Origin: Diphasiastrum complanatum
Taxonomy: Eukaryota; Streptophyta; Lycopodiopsida; Lycopodiales; Lycopodiaceae
Direction of reading: 5' to 3'
Length of the DNA: 64,000 nt
Assembly: GCA_029204225.1 (NCBI GenBank)
Contig: CM055098.1
Span: forward strand, 50,984,758 to 51,048,757
Shown here piece after piece: positions 33,705 to 44,753 of the stretch; position 1 is the first letter of the stretch; every line of letters begins with the position of its first letter. The notes under the pieces are model-generated. The model ran no database searches, was not told where the DNA came from, and saw only the letters and a program-made list of their open reading frames with translations. The position numbers and the translations under genes were made by a program.

Positions 33705-34166
33705 TCATGGCTCGGGAGTATCTTCCTCTGGATATATTTCTGATTCAACCAATTGTTTTCCCTTTGAAACAAGTTGTACTTTAATCTTTTGTGGAGAAGC
33801 TACTTTAGATACAGATTCTTTTGCTGCAACAATGGAAACACCTTTGGTAGAAGCATGGTTAGAAACATCTTTTGACAAAACTAAATTTGATGTTGATGCC
33901 CATTTGCTTCCAAACAAATAACTAGACAATGTACGAATCAAATGTCCACTCTCCTCAAAGCACTCCCTCATTTCATTTTGTAAATGAGACGGAGGTATCT
34001 GTTGAACTACACAAAGGATTTCACTGACACTGAATAATCTAGTTTGTCCTTTATTTTCAGTTATGAAAACCACAACATTTGAATCATCAACATCATAATA
34101 CAAATCCTTGACTTCTTCTAACATCTTTGACTCTTTAAAGGAGTCACCCCCCTTCAATCTAGACAT
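33705..34166 (-). CDS. Unrecognised 153-codon open frame
   Basis: Not recognised. The frame reads LYYDVDDSNVVVFITENKGQ near the start, SEILCVVQQIPPSHLQNEM and ECFEESGHLIRTLSSYLFG in the middle, and a Ser/Lys-rich tail ending EEDTPEP. It is hydrophilic with no signal peptide or membrane segment. It lies just upstream of, and on the same strand as, the Copia remnant, but matches no Copia domain I know. It could be an exon of a host gene, a captured fragment, or a retroelement extra region. Confidence 0.3.
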   Translation of the reverse strand: MSRLKGGDSFKESKMLEEVKDLYYDVDDSNVVVFITENKGQTRLFSVSEILCVVQQIPPSHLQNEMRECFEESGHLIRTLSSYLFGSKWASTSNLVLSKDVSNHASTKGVSIVAAKESVSKVASPQKIKVQLVSKGKQLVESEIYPEEDTPEP

Positions 34167-34169
34167 AGT

Positions 34170-34889
34170 TGGAATTAGCCTTTAGTTGACGGCAAGGAAA
34201 TGTACCACGGAAAGTTTATAGATAAATACTTGCTACTCCTTTTGTTGTAGGATTCGTATTTGAGTACTTTGATTGATTTTTGGCACAAACATGCGCATTG
34301 TAAGCTTCTTGCAGGAAAAAACATTTGAATCCATTATGCAATATGCAACTTAAATTTAAAAAAACTATCTTGCTATAAAGAAAACATATTTTTCAATGTG
34401 AAATATGAGATTTTGACACAAAAATAGAAATTTATGATACAAAACATCGATAAATCAATTAAAAAACACCTAATAATTTTAAAAGTTTCGATTGATAAAA
34501 TCACTGTGGGGTGCGGGGTGACATATTCCAACTGTATGGGTTAATCATTGATTCAGAGATATTGCTCAAATTCAGGTGTAAATCACGGGTGGTTAGCTGC
34601 CAGTGTAGAATAGTTGTCGATTGTTTAGTTATAAGGGCTATCGACCAAAGTTGGTGGGGCGTGACTGAGGCAATGTGTTGCTTAATGGTGAAAGCACGGA
34701 TGGTTGGATGGATGTTTCCCGTGGGCTAATTCTATGATAGATTTGTGTGGGCGCAGCTAGGCAAAGGTCCTACAGCCGATCTCAAGACTTGAGAGGTATC
34801 CTCTGTGTTAGCTTTGGTTGGTGTGCTTGCCTGGACCTGAATAATCCCTAACTGCTTGTTTGATCCAGGTGATTTGATCTAGTTGGGAG
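34170..34889. other. Gene-less stretch before the Gypsy remnant
   Basis: No supported gene. A poly-A/T-rich first half gives way near 34500 to a more GC-rich part that may be the 5' region of the following Gypsy element. Confidence 0.35.
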
Positions 34890-36690
34890 TTGAGAGAGGA
34901 GCTTAAATTTGTGGGTGGACGACACACAAGTATGGAAAGGAACTTCCATGGGGCAACCCCCAAGACTGGTTCGAGATTGTTATTCCTATCTGGAAAGATC
35001 GTGGGGAGGAAGTCAGATTTCATGATCGACTCCGAAGCTTCACATAACTACATCTCAAGGAGCATACTGGAACAATTCAGCTTGCCAACCAGGAATGTTA
35101 CATCAACTCTCAAGGTAGAAACAACAAAGGGAGCACTAGATGCAGACAAAGCGACATTGAACATAACGGTGCAGATTGGGAGATGGAAGGCTAAACTTAG
35201 CTTTCTGAGTTTAGAGATGGATGCCTTTGATGTGATTTTGGGCCTCCCTTGGTTAAATTAACATTGTATTGCAGTTTTGGGTAGGAGCTCAAACTTGGTC
35301 CTCTTGGATTACAAGGGACAAATCTGTATGACAAAAGCCCTACCCGGAGGGAATGCTAAGGGTACCGATATTGAACAAAATCTGGTTGCAGCATTAGCTT
35401 CATAGAGGTCGCCCTATAGCTAGGAGGCTGATTCTTCAATCCGTTTGTCAATCGGTGTTTGAAAAGAATGGCAAAAGGGAAAAGGTCAAAGTTCCTTCTT
35501 TGTATCTGTCGAGAGGTCCCAGAAGGCAAAAGCGTGTGACAAGAAAACTAGCCAAAAAAAGTGGCAGATCTACTAGAGAAATTTAGCAATGTGTTTCCGA
35601 AGGAACTCCCAGCTAAGCTACCTCCTTGAAGAGTAGTGGACCATAAATGGTGGTTGATCGTTTTTCAAAACAGCTCACCTTGTACCAACTAAGAGTTCAG
35701 TGACAGTCAAAGAAGTGGCAAGGTTAATTTTCAAATGTGTCTTCAAATACCATGGCCTGCCTAGAATGATAATTTCTGACGAGACACCAAATTCGTAGGA
35801 AAGTTTTGGGCTTGTCTATTTACCCTGGTGGGAACTGGACTGAATTTCGGCACTGTTTATCACCCTCAGACAGATGGGCAAACTAAGCGAGTCAATCGAC
35901 AGATTGAACAATATTTACGAAATTATGTATCTTGGGACCAATTTGATTGGGTTAGCTACTTGGATATCCTTGAGTTCGCACATAACAATCAAGTGAACAA
36001 ATCTACTAGAAAGGCACCCTTCGAGATAAGCAATGGTCGGTTATCGATTGTTCCAAGCTCTTTTCTTACAGGTGTGCAAGAAGCTCCGGTACCCATTGTG
36101 GAAGAATTCATCAATGAGTGGCACACAAGGCTTATAGAGGTGAAGGCATTTTTGGAGCAATCACAACGTAGCATGGCAGCTGACAGTAAACCCACATCGA
36201 CGAGAACTGGAATCTAAGGAAGTTGATCAAGTTTGGCTAAACACTAAGATATTGCAAAAGGCTTATCTCATAAGTTCGTTCGACCTTATGCTTGGCCATC
36301 AAAGAAGATCAACCCAGTGGCTTATCGATTGGCGTTTCCATCCAGCTTGGATATACACAATGTGTTTCACATCTCATTACTCAAATGGTACAAACCGGAT
36401 GAGCGATTTGATCGACAACACGAACTCCGTCACCCACTCACGGCACTTGAGGATACAAAGAGACAGCTTGTACCGGAACCAATATTGGCACATAGAAAGC
36501 AAACAGGCGTTCAACGTGAATATCTAGTGAACTGGCTACGGGCTCCACCCATTGAGGCTTCTTACGAAGATAAACTTAAGGCGGGAGCCCCTGAAGTACT
36601 GAAAGATTACCTGCAGAAAAATCAATGCAACAACTGTTTTCCCAGATTGGCACACAATGCACTACCTAGCGGCATGTCTCCTTTATGAAC
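34890..36690 (+). pseudogene. Ty3/Gypsy chromovirus remnant: protease, integrase, chromodomain
   Basis: Protease region at 34890-35261 (SDFMIDSEASHNYISRSILE and FDVILGLPWL; the catalytic DSG is DSE). RT and RNase H are essentially deleted: the frame jumps from FPKELPAKLPP and VVDHKW near 35630 to integrase VPTKSSVTVKEVARLIFK and YHGLPRMIISDE. Integrase continues at 35828-36217 with TVYHPQTDGQTKRVNRQIEQ. The tail at 36317-36688 reads LDIHNVFHISLLKWYKP, then EPILAHRKQTGVQREYLVNW, a chromodomain-like end. Frameshifts separate the blocks. A purine tract and an LTR-like start follow near 36915-36927. Confidence 0.88.
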
Positions 36691-37860
36691 ACTCACGACC
36701 ACTCTGAAGTTCAAGGAACTTCCAAGTATCTTTATTCGTTTGTCAATAAATCACTTTCAGCTTTACACGGGTTTTACATAAGTGAACTTGATCTACACTT
36801 GTCCTGTGCTACTGCCAATGTATCTTTAATTTAAAGTTGTTAAGGCCGGTGAATTAAGCCCGTGCCATGCGTCCTAGGTCTAGTTTGTCCCCGATGAGGA
36901 CATAAGCTTTTTCAAACGAGGGGAGGATGTTGTAAAGCTGACTCAGGTGCACGAAGGTGCCATGTAAGACTCTAAGGGGTGACACTCCCTAAAGGTCTCA
37001 GAGTGAGTTAGGAAGTCAAGGACTGAGCCTCCGACCTGTGGTGAGCCAGCCAAGTAGTTACAAGTCATGAGCTAGCTATGGAGCTCGAGTCATGGCCTAG
37101 TCAGGAGCCAAGTTGATTATGTCACCGAGACGGCTCCCGGGACCCATGTCCGGGAGCCAGACTGATTCTGCTAGTCTTGCCAAGCTTAATCAGCAAAATA
37201 AAAACTAAGTCCAAAAAAGCGTGCTTTACCAGAAAGCACTATATTCCAGGACAGAGGCGACACGCTGAATCACACTAGAACTATAGAAGGAGTCCGATAG
37301 ACAGAAACTTGGGCAAATTAGTTACTTCAAAACCTGGAGTGTGGGCTCTGAAAACTCTTGTTGCTTGAGGATGAATCTCATGTTGGATCCGTGGGATCGA
37401 CCCTGGGGTTCATTCTATCTTTTAATACAGTTTGTCATAAGAAAGAGGACATTCTTGGGGAAGAGGTGTCTTGCAAAAGTTTCAAATGTAAGTGGAAACT
37501 ATAAAAGCATCAAATGGAGAACATGAATCCATTGTGGTACAATGGTTTTGAACAAAACATCCTAATCCATTTAATGGAAAGTATATCCAGAAATGGTGGC
37601 CAATGTATCTAGAAAAAGAAAATGAAAGGGAGCCAAAAACCAGTGGCACACAAGTGTACTTGTTCTTAATGAAGTTGATATTCTTGTATTTGATTTTCAA
37701 CTAAATCGGGTCGCATTAGAAAGACGAGAAAAGATATTATGGTAATGGCCCTCCCAATGGCCATTACCAGCATAATGGACAAGAGCTTGGAAAATATATT
37801 GTGGGATGCTTGGCTCCTATTCCACTTTACTTTGGTAACTTGTTAGCCAGCCTGGATTAA
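36691..37860. other. Gene-less stretch, in part Gypsy 3' LTR
   Basis: GAGGGGAGGATG (about 36917-36928) resembles a polypurine tract and is followed by TGTTGTAAAGCTGACTC. The same LTR start, TGTTGTAAAGCTACC, recurs at 41988, and GTGCTTTACCA..GCTGAATC..ACTATAG is shared between 37220-37290 and 42262-42330. I therefore read about 36927-37430 as the LTR of the preceding Gypsy remnant. Nothing is recognised at 37430-37860. Confidence 0.5.
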
Positions 37861-38180
37861 AACCACGTAATGGATTTTTGGTGACTATTCTGCCCATTTT
37901 TGAACAGATTAAAAAGCAGAATAGTCACTTGTTTTTTTTAAAAAATAATTAGTGCAGATTCTGCCTGCATCTGCCACGTGGCAGCATCGCATTGGTCTCA
38001 AAAATTGCGCCTGCCAGGTGGCAGCAAAAGATTGGTTTAAAAAATGTCTAAAAATCCATTACGCAATGGAAGGAGTCGGGCAAAGGCCATTCTGCCCTCT
38101 AAGGATTTTCAAAAAAAATTTAGGCTCGGCTCCTTACCGGGCAGAATGGCCTGTGCCGGCTCCTTCCATAATACGTTGCA
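37861..38180. repeat. Stacked inverted repeats upstream of the EXORDIUM-like gene
   Basis: Three nested or adjacent inverted repeats. CCACGTAATGGATTTTT (37863) pairs with AAAAATCCATTACG (38050-38063). GTGACTATTCTG (37881-37892) pairs with CAGAATAGTCAC (37917-37928) as a perfect 12-bp stem. GGAAGGAG..GGCCATTCTGCCC (about 38066-38097) pairs with GGGCAGAATGGCC..CTCCTTCC (38139-38170). A 41-bp tandem pair with CTGCCACGTGGCAG (G-box palindrome, 37971-37984) and CTGCCAGGTGGCAG lies between. This resembles a MITE nested in another fold-back. Confidence 0.65.
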
Positions 38181-38385
38181 ATCCCCGGCGAAAGCGATTT
38201 GAACGAGATGTCCCGGCGCTTCCCAGAAGCTGAAATTGGACGGTGGCCTCTTTGAACTTTCTCATGAGTCGTGCGGAATCACATTGGATTCCCAGGGACG
38301 GACAGCTAGTGTGCTCGTGTTCCTCGACTATTTCGTGTGTGCTTCGGCCATCGCCACGGTTGCTCATAGCTCTTCAAAGTTCAAG

Positions 38386-38393
38386 TATATAAG
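38386..38393 (+). promoter_or_regulatory. TATA box of the EXORDIUM-like gene
   Basis: TATATAAG lies 288 bp before the start codon. The predicted start of transcription is near 38415, and a pyrimidine-rich leader (TCTTCCTCTTCTTGTTACTC) follows, typical of plant 5' leaders. Confidence 0.6.
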
Positions 38394-38673
38394 GACCTCA
38401 GAAGGCACAGCACTGAGCACACCCACACAAAGCCTTTATCTTCCTCTTCTTGTTACTCTTTCTCTGACTTTACTCTGCTTGCATCTCGTGGAACCAAGTT
38501 CACTTCGCATTGCGCTTTATCAGCTGCGAGATAGGCAGATAGTTCGGGGTTAAGTTTTTCCACTGAGCGTTAGATTCTGTCCAGTGTCAGATTTCTATAA
38601 TTTCTTGCTGCAAACGTTTCAGCTTACGCATTATAACTTGTTTCATCTTCCTCTTTGCTGCCATCAAACCGTG

Positions 38674-39669
38674 ATGACAATGGGTCGCGTGCATGTGCCA
38701 GCAGTTTTAGTCCTTTTAATATGCTGCATTGCTCTGTGTAGTTCTGCTCGAACTGCCCCTTTCTCCCACCTTCGAAAACTTTCTGCTCTTGTCCCGGAAG
38801 CTCCACTCGTCCTGCCTTATCATAATGGGCCTCTTCTATCCGGAGATGGAATCCTTAATGTGCACTTGCTGTGGTATGGCAGATTCAGTGCTTCCCAGCG
38901 ATCCACAATTTTGGATTTCTTGGCGTCCTTTCAGTCTAAAGAGGGGCAACAACCTTCTCTCAGCAGCTGGTGGAAGATAACTTCAGGTTACAAGGACTCC
39001 ACCGGATCCCCTGTTTTCACGACAGTGCAGCCTGGTGAACAGCTGATGGATGCCGCCTATTCACTAGGGAAAAATATGAAAAGAACTGATCTTCAAACTT
39101 TGATAGGAAAAGCGATCAGCTCTGCATCCTTCCCCCTGGATTCGAAAGCTCTTTATCTTGTTCTCACTTCCGATGATGTATACGTTGATGGCTTTTGTAT
39201 GGATTTGTGTGCCTCTCACACTTACGCAAATTCAACTACAATGGTGAATGGAGAGCGGAAACTCCCCATCGCCTGGGTAGGCAACTCTATCTCCACATGT
39301 GCTGGAAAATGTGCCTGGCCATTTGCTAACCCAAAGGAATTTGGTGGACCCGACACCCCAGCTTTGGTAGCACCCAACGGAGATGCAGGCATTGATGGTA
39401 TGATCATCAACATTGCAACAGTACTAGCTGGCGCAGCCACTAACCCCTTTGACACAGGTTATTATCAAGGTTCCGCTGAAGCTCCACTGGAGGCAGCCAC
39501 AGCCTGCACAGGGATCTTTGGCGAAGGTGCTTATCCAGGATATGCAGGCGAGCTACTGGTTGAAAAATCTACTGGAGCAAGTTTCAATGTGCATGGAGTC
39601 AACAATCGCGCTTTTCTTGTTCCTGCTCTCTGGAATCCGGCGACATTAGCTTGTTATTCTCCTTCCTAA
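38674..39669 (+). CDS. EXORDIUM-like / phosphate-induced protein 1 family
   Basis: A single-exon, 331-codon gene of the secreted EXORDIUM (PHI-1) family, apoplastic proteins tied to cell expansion and brassinosteroid or carbon-status responses in angiosperms. I start at the ATG at 38674; the longer open frame upstream has no ATG. Residues 1-25 form a signal peptide (AVLVLLICCIALCSSA). The mature part has HNGPLLSGDGILNVHLLWYG (about 50-69), SSWWKITSGY, a Cys cluster (DGFCMDLCASHTY, STCAGKCAWPFA), GDAGIDGMIINIATVLAGAA and a C-terminus FNVHGVNNRAFLVPALWNPA. The length and intronless structure fit the family (about 300-340 residues). A TATA box and leader precede it. It is the only intact host-type gene in the window and appears functional. 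Confidence 0.96.
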   Translation: MTMGRVHVPAVLVLLICCIALCSSARTAPFSHLRKLSALVPEAPLVLPYHNGPLLSGDGILNVHLLWYGRFSASQRSTILDFLASFQSKEGQQPSLSSWWKITSGYKDSTGSPVFTTVQPGEQLMDAAYSLGKNMKRTDLQTLIGKAISSASFPLDSKALYLVLTSDDVYVDGFCMDLCASHTYANSTTMVNGERKLPIAWVGNSISTCAGKCAWPFANPKEFGGPDTPALVAPNGDAGIDGMIINIATVLAGAATNPFDTGYYQGSAEAPLEAATACTGIFGEGAYPGYAGELLVEKSTGASFNVHGVNNRAFLVPALWNPATLACYSPS

Positions 39670-41987
39670 ATATGAATTGGCATTTCAAGGTTATGTACAG
39701 ATACTGTTTGTATATCAAATTTAGATCTTTATCTCTGGCATTTCAACCACAGTAGCAGCCAGACGAGAGATGCCATTATTAGACAATCAGGTACTCTACT
39801 CCAGGCAGGAGTTCTTACTTGTAAACATCAACCATTCTTTATTGATTTTCCCTACAGGCAATCAAATCGGAAGCCAATGTCGGCAACTTTCGTGAGACAA
39901 TCTGAAATGTTATCAAAATACCAAGCTTTTAAATAGCCACTATTGGATCATTTCACATCAAACATTGGCGCTCGCTTTGGGATAAGATCATCTATATGCT
40001 TGATTTCCACATTGTCTTGATTTTATCGTGAGCTTGGTTATGATTTCCATTGCCTTTCAATGCAAGGTACTGGGGTTTACAGGCTTAATACAAAAAATAT
40101 GCACAAATAGAAGTTGGAATTAACACTGTCAAAGACAATAAAAGAACTTTCCTTTGTAAATTCTGAAGAGTGAAAGCGGTTTCGGTAATTTCTGGAAACA
40201 TAGGAATTATGGTGCTCAAATGGGAAACTCGATCAATTTACTGAAATGTGGCGTGGAATCATTCTCACAAAAACTGAATAGTTTCAGATAGGTACACAAA
40301 GTTAACAAGCTTGTTTAATGATGGATTAGCAGTAAAGAATAAATAAACTACAGGGGAACCTTCTAGAAAGGCCATAGGCCATTGTTCAAACTTGAGGCCT
40401 TTGATATTCGACGAGTACACTGTTGATTGAAAAATGCAATGGAGAAGAATTGCACATACGGAGGATCGAAATTAGGATGATCCTATTGGAAAAGAACCTG
40501 TGGCATGTTGTACGGTGCTGCTGCAGCGTGATGGAAGGAAGGCGATGGAAAGGCCATAGATGTGATTGTTTGGAGCAGGCACTGTGAAGGTGGGCTGGGA
40601 TAACTTGGAAGCTCTCTTGGAGGTGTAAGATACCACTACACGTTTGTTTCTAGGAAAGTTCTTATCCTCGTTCAGTACATAGAAGAAGAAAGTTTCTCTG
40701 GATCTGTCAGACCAGCCTGTTTAGATCCTTATTGGAATATCTTTGCTGATTATAGATCACTCACGGGGTCTCCCATGACAAATGTAATGATATGAATGAG
40801 CGGCTTGCTTGAATCCTATAGTCAAAGTTGAATGTGGAAGCCCCATGAACTTGAATAATGCTTTTCATGAATAAGTTGCTTGGCATGTAGGGGCAAGTGA
40901 AAGTGGTCTCATTGAATATATGGACCTTATTTGGCATGTTGAGTTGCAATTGACAACTTAAGGGAAATCGAATGGCAGGGATCCAATTAGATTAATTAGC
41001 ATAGAACATTCCATTAACACTCACGAGCCAGGTGTGAAAGAGTGGTGATCTATTGCATGTTATCTAGTTGCCAAGGCTTTCAAAATAAATGGCGAGATAA
41101 AGGGCCAAGTTAGGGAGTTGCCACAAGTTTTGAACCACTCTTGTTTTGCTTATTTTGTTTGAATGACTAAAAAATTTCAAATAAAAAACAAGTAGGTATT
41201 CCTTGAGCATAAAGAAAGGCCTCATCTATCAATGCAAGTATTCATCTCCTCCAAGTGACCTGTTTTGCATAGGTCCAAGTGATTGGTTGGACCTATGTGC
41301 AAATTCAACCTAAAATGTAGCACATTATGTTTCACCAACAAGCCACGTTTGCATGTGTCAAATTTTGCCTTGGATCTGTGATTCCAATTTGAGACCTAGT
41401 TTTTCCTCTTCATATAAGATGTATAGCTTGGATTCAAGTGACTTCAATGTGTACACCATGACATTATTTTTGCGTGCTTCACTTCTAGAGCTCATTAATT
41501 CGTTGGATTGAGTTGAATTTGTGAAGATATTATTGTTAGAGAGTACTCAATTTATATGATCTAAGCATATTCATTACAAAACATAAGTGTGTCACTTACT
41601 TCACGTTCAATAATGGACACCAACCATCATGGCCACCAACCATTGTGATAAACTATAGTTTCATGTTAGCATTTTTTTTGCCCTATGCAAAGGCTATTCT
41701 CACCTACATTATACATTCAATATCATTATCAGTTATGCTATTCGCTTCTATCTCTTTGATGCTCACTTTATGTCTATTCTATGATGTTGGCAATCTTTGA
41801 AAAATAAACAGTTATTCCTAAGTTTTTAAGCATGAAACTTATGTTTTAGCTTTACAACCATTAAGTTCATGCTTTAGTACCAAAGATTGATTAGATCAAT
41901 CACAACTTCACAACCATCAACTATCTTGCAAATAGAAAAAATTTGGTCCGCCCTGGGACATGAGAGCCATTTTGTTTGCTTGTATCT
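39670..41987. other. Gene-less stretch downstream of the EXORDIUM-like gene
   Basis: No supported coding region on either strand, only short frames with no motif. The first 150 bp are the likely 3' UTR. The rest is AT-rich with no clear repeat partner in the window. Confidence 0.45.
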
Positions 41988-42904
41988 GTTGTAAAGCTAC
42001 CTTTACAAGCTTTACTTCCGGCGCCACTGGCGCCAACATTGTCCCCGGCGCCAGCAGCGCCCCTGCTGCTCCCGGCGCCACTGTGACCAGAATCCAGCCG
42101 ACGCCAAGTTCCTATGGATGAAAATCTTTGATCGATTCTAGCGAAGTCCAGAGAGCTCAGATCGATGTGCAATCACCTCACACGATCTAGGCATGATTAA
42201 AGGAAGCCTGGGGATCAATAAAATCTAGAGAGAGAAAATGACTTTCTAGAGAGAGAAAAATGTGCTTTACCAACCTGGGTAGAGTGCTTGGTATGAGGGG
42301 GGGTGCTGAATCCCACCAATACTATAGGGGAGTGCGGGTTGCGACTCAGGGCGAGCTCCAACCAAGTCTCAGCCTCCCTTGCTGGAATGTTGTCCTGGCA
42401 CTTGCCTTGGCATGCCAGCTCCTCGGAGACTAGGGTCGGTCACACACTTGAAATGTAACCTTCTCAGATTTATCAATAAAGTGGGATTTTCCTCAAACTG
42501 ACTCTGATTACCTTCTGGGTTTCAGTGTTCGGTAAAAGTGCTAGTTGTAAGGCCGCCTCAAAATTTTTATGTTGGCACATAGCTATCCCAGGATGCCAGC
42601 GGTATGCCGTCGGGACCATTCGGTCCGTGGCGCCAGCGGTATGTTGTCGGGACCATTTGGTCCAGGAACTGGTTGTCTCCATATCTGTCGCGGCTTGTGG
42701 TTCTGAGTGTTCCTTGCATGAACGTGAATGGGTTAAGCTCTTGGGGAACGATGTTCTCAATTGCACATTACTTCTATTAGCACCCTTATTGTGAGTCTTG
42801 AACCATTGTTAATTGAAGATTTTAGATTTGGGAAGCTCTATTGCTTTGTTTACGTGTAGTTCGTAGGACCTAGACACTCGACTAGGGATCACAGACGTTA
42901 CTCA
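41988..42904 (+). repeat. Gypsy-type LTR (solo or truncated), related to 36927-37430
   Basis: Starts TGTTGTAAAGCTACC, like the LTR start at 36927. It holds a GC-rich block of repeated GGCGCC words (42018-42080), duplicated TTCTAGAGAGAGAAAA words, GTGCTTTACCA..TGCTGAATC..ACTATAGGGG shared with 37220-37290, and CAATAAAG near 42473. It ends about where copy A of the transposase unit begins, so it probably truncated that copy. Confidence 0.55.
42599..42668. repeat. 37-bp tandem duplication in the LTR
   Basis: GCCAGCGGTATGCCGTCGGG with ACCATTCGGTCC is followed directly by a second unit with GTATGTTGTCGGGACCATTTGGTCC. Confidence 0.85.
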
Positions 42905-43646
42905 GCGAAGGAAGCTATTTGTCGGTTAGAAGATATTTTATCGAAAGCAGGATTTCATAAGGGACATGTCAAAATACAGAAAGATGAAAAGATTTCTGGA
43001 AAGTTGGGAAATTTGCCTACTAAGCCAAGCATCGGAGGAGCAAAAGCACGCCGATTCCTATCAAACCATATTGGTAAGGCTTCAAACATTCAACACTCAG
43101 TCTGGAAAGATATCATTGCTGCCACTCAGGACTTAGGGGTGATCGGCAAATCAAGATTGACAGTATGATTAAAATATTAAAAAACGACGAAAATAATTGA
43201 TACTAATAAGAGAGCTCTACAAAAGACTTGTGTCGATTTTGTTGATGCAGTATCAAAAGCATGGGGAGAAGATCACATCACTCATTACATAATTAGAATG
43301 CATGCTCAGAGCAACTTTCAATTCAACTATATATTTTGTTCCAAGTATAAGACTGACATTACGATTTTGACATGTGCAGCACATACTAAGAGATCATACA
43401 TCATTTTTTGCAAACACATCTGGAAGCCTAAGTGTCTGGTCATCACAAGGGATGGAGAAGACACATTGGCAAGCACGGGCAGCTCATCGAAATACACAAC
43501 ATGGAGGAACAAATGATAAACAAAACTATATTTGCCAATTATTTCAGTGGTTCTATCGCAGAGTTCAAATTCGACAGATCACCAAATCTTCAAATTATGA
43601 CAAATTTAGAAAGGCTTGCAAACTCATTGAACAACAAAGAAGCTAA
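42905..43646 (+). pseudogene. RAG1-like transposase, copy A, C-terminal part
   Basis: This stretch matches the last two exons of copy B (47068-48143) when read on +. EAICRLEDILSKAGFHKGHV parallels ATIRRLEIVLSNAGLHKDNV. SIGGAKARRFLSNH is shared almost exactly. ALQKTCVDFVDAVSKAWGED precedes THYI. After an AG acceptor (TTGACATGTGCAG, 43368-43380) HILRDHTSFFANTSGSLSVW and SSQGMEKTHWQARAAHRN follow. The catalytic-type Glu (QGME) and the HxxxxH pair survive as H....H (HILRDH). Frameshifts lie near 43165-43205, and the intron donor is not GT. The N-terminal two thirds are missing, replaced by a Gypsy LTR. The gene ends about 70 bp from its convergent neighbour. Confidence 0.75.
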
Positions 43647-43715
43647 AAATTCAGAGCTACAAAGATGCTACAAATGTAAATTGTATTCATACTAAAAATA
43701 TATATATACAAAGTT

Positions 43716-44753
43716 TCATTCAGAGGGATCTGATATTTTTTGTCCAATTGTTGTGCTATCGTGTAGTAACTCTCTACCTGCATATGCATCCAGAAGATGC
43801 GCATTGTCCTTGTTACCACTCAATTCTATATACGTTGCATACAATGAATAATGGGAACTCCTTAATGGTACATTTCCATCTACAAATCCTAATATGTTCA
43901 ATTCATACGATCTCTTCACAAAAATTATTTTATTTGCTTTTGCAAATTTATGTCCACCTAGATAATAAGATAAGGCTTTCACAACCATTATCATAGTCTC
44001 TCCAACTGGACTGAGTTTGGAATGAGCAACGCAAATTTCATTTTTCTGAAAGTGCCTCAAGTAGTGGCCGAGACCACTATCCCTATGGAAAGATGATGAA
44101 TGTTGTCTGAAGCCCCCTCGACGAGTAGCAAAGTCATGGATCACAAGTGTATTCTGCAATTACAAAATTGGAGTTCTTAGTATATAAAATTTAATAGAAC
44201 ACATACATCAAATAAACATACAGTAAAACTTCTAAAATTACGCATTCATCATCATCTACTGCAACTAGATTGGCATGATCTATATTGTGACCACCTATTA
44301 ATGAAGAGTCATCTGCAAATTTCATAACCGATGGACGAGGGAATCCCAGCTGGGTCTGAAATGGAATAAAATCTCATCAAAATGCAAACTTTGTCCATTT
44401 TGCCATAGCCCAGGACAAACATTCATCACCAGTCAGAATACTCTCTTCATCATCGTAGTCAATGCCCGGCACCAAGTCTTCGGTTTCAAAGTCAACAATG
44501 TAAGAGAACTCAGAAATGGTGCTTGACAAGAGACAAAGCAACTCATCCTCTCGATGATTGAAAAAACACATAGATCTACTGTTGTGATATACAAATCTTC
44601 GTTTATATAGTATTTCGACAAATCAAAAAAGCATTTAGAATGTACATCAACAATTTTTTCCTCTATATTGGCATTAGAGCCAATGAAAGCATCTCTCAGC
44701 TTATCAGTATCTACACTCAAATAGTCAGTGTCTTCATCAGGAGTATCAACCAA
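43716..44753 (-). pseudogene. Partner gene of the two-gene unit, copy A
   Basis: Unrecognised family, defined here by comparison with 45960-46924. Exon 1 (44753 to about 44380) reads DTDYLSVDTDKLRDAFIGSN, KYYINEDLYI and, after a frameshift near 44570, NHREDELLCLLSSTISEFSY. Exon 2 (44355-44242, AG and GT borders present) has SSLIGGHNIDHANLVAVDDD. Exon 3 (44153-43716, after TTGTAATTGCAG) has NTLVIHDFATRRGGFRQHSS, HFQKNEICVAHS, MIMVVKALSYYLGGHKFAKA and NKIIFVKRSYELNILGF. It is acidic and Ser-rich with a conserved LGGHK core. No kelch, PHD or nuclease motif is visible. It lies tail-to-tail with copy A of the transposase. Confidence 0.65.

Noticed and set aside
38584-38673. N-terminal extension of the EXORDIUM-like gene
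   Set aside because: The upstream codon is GTG, not ATG, and the extension would hide a good signal peptide.
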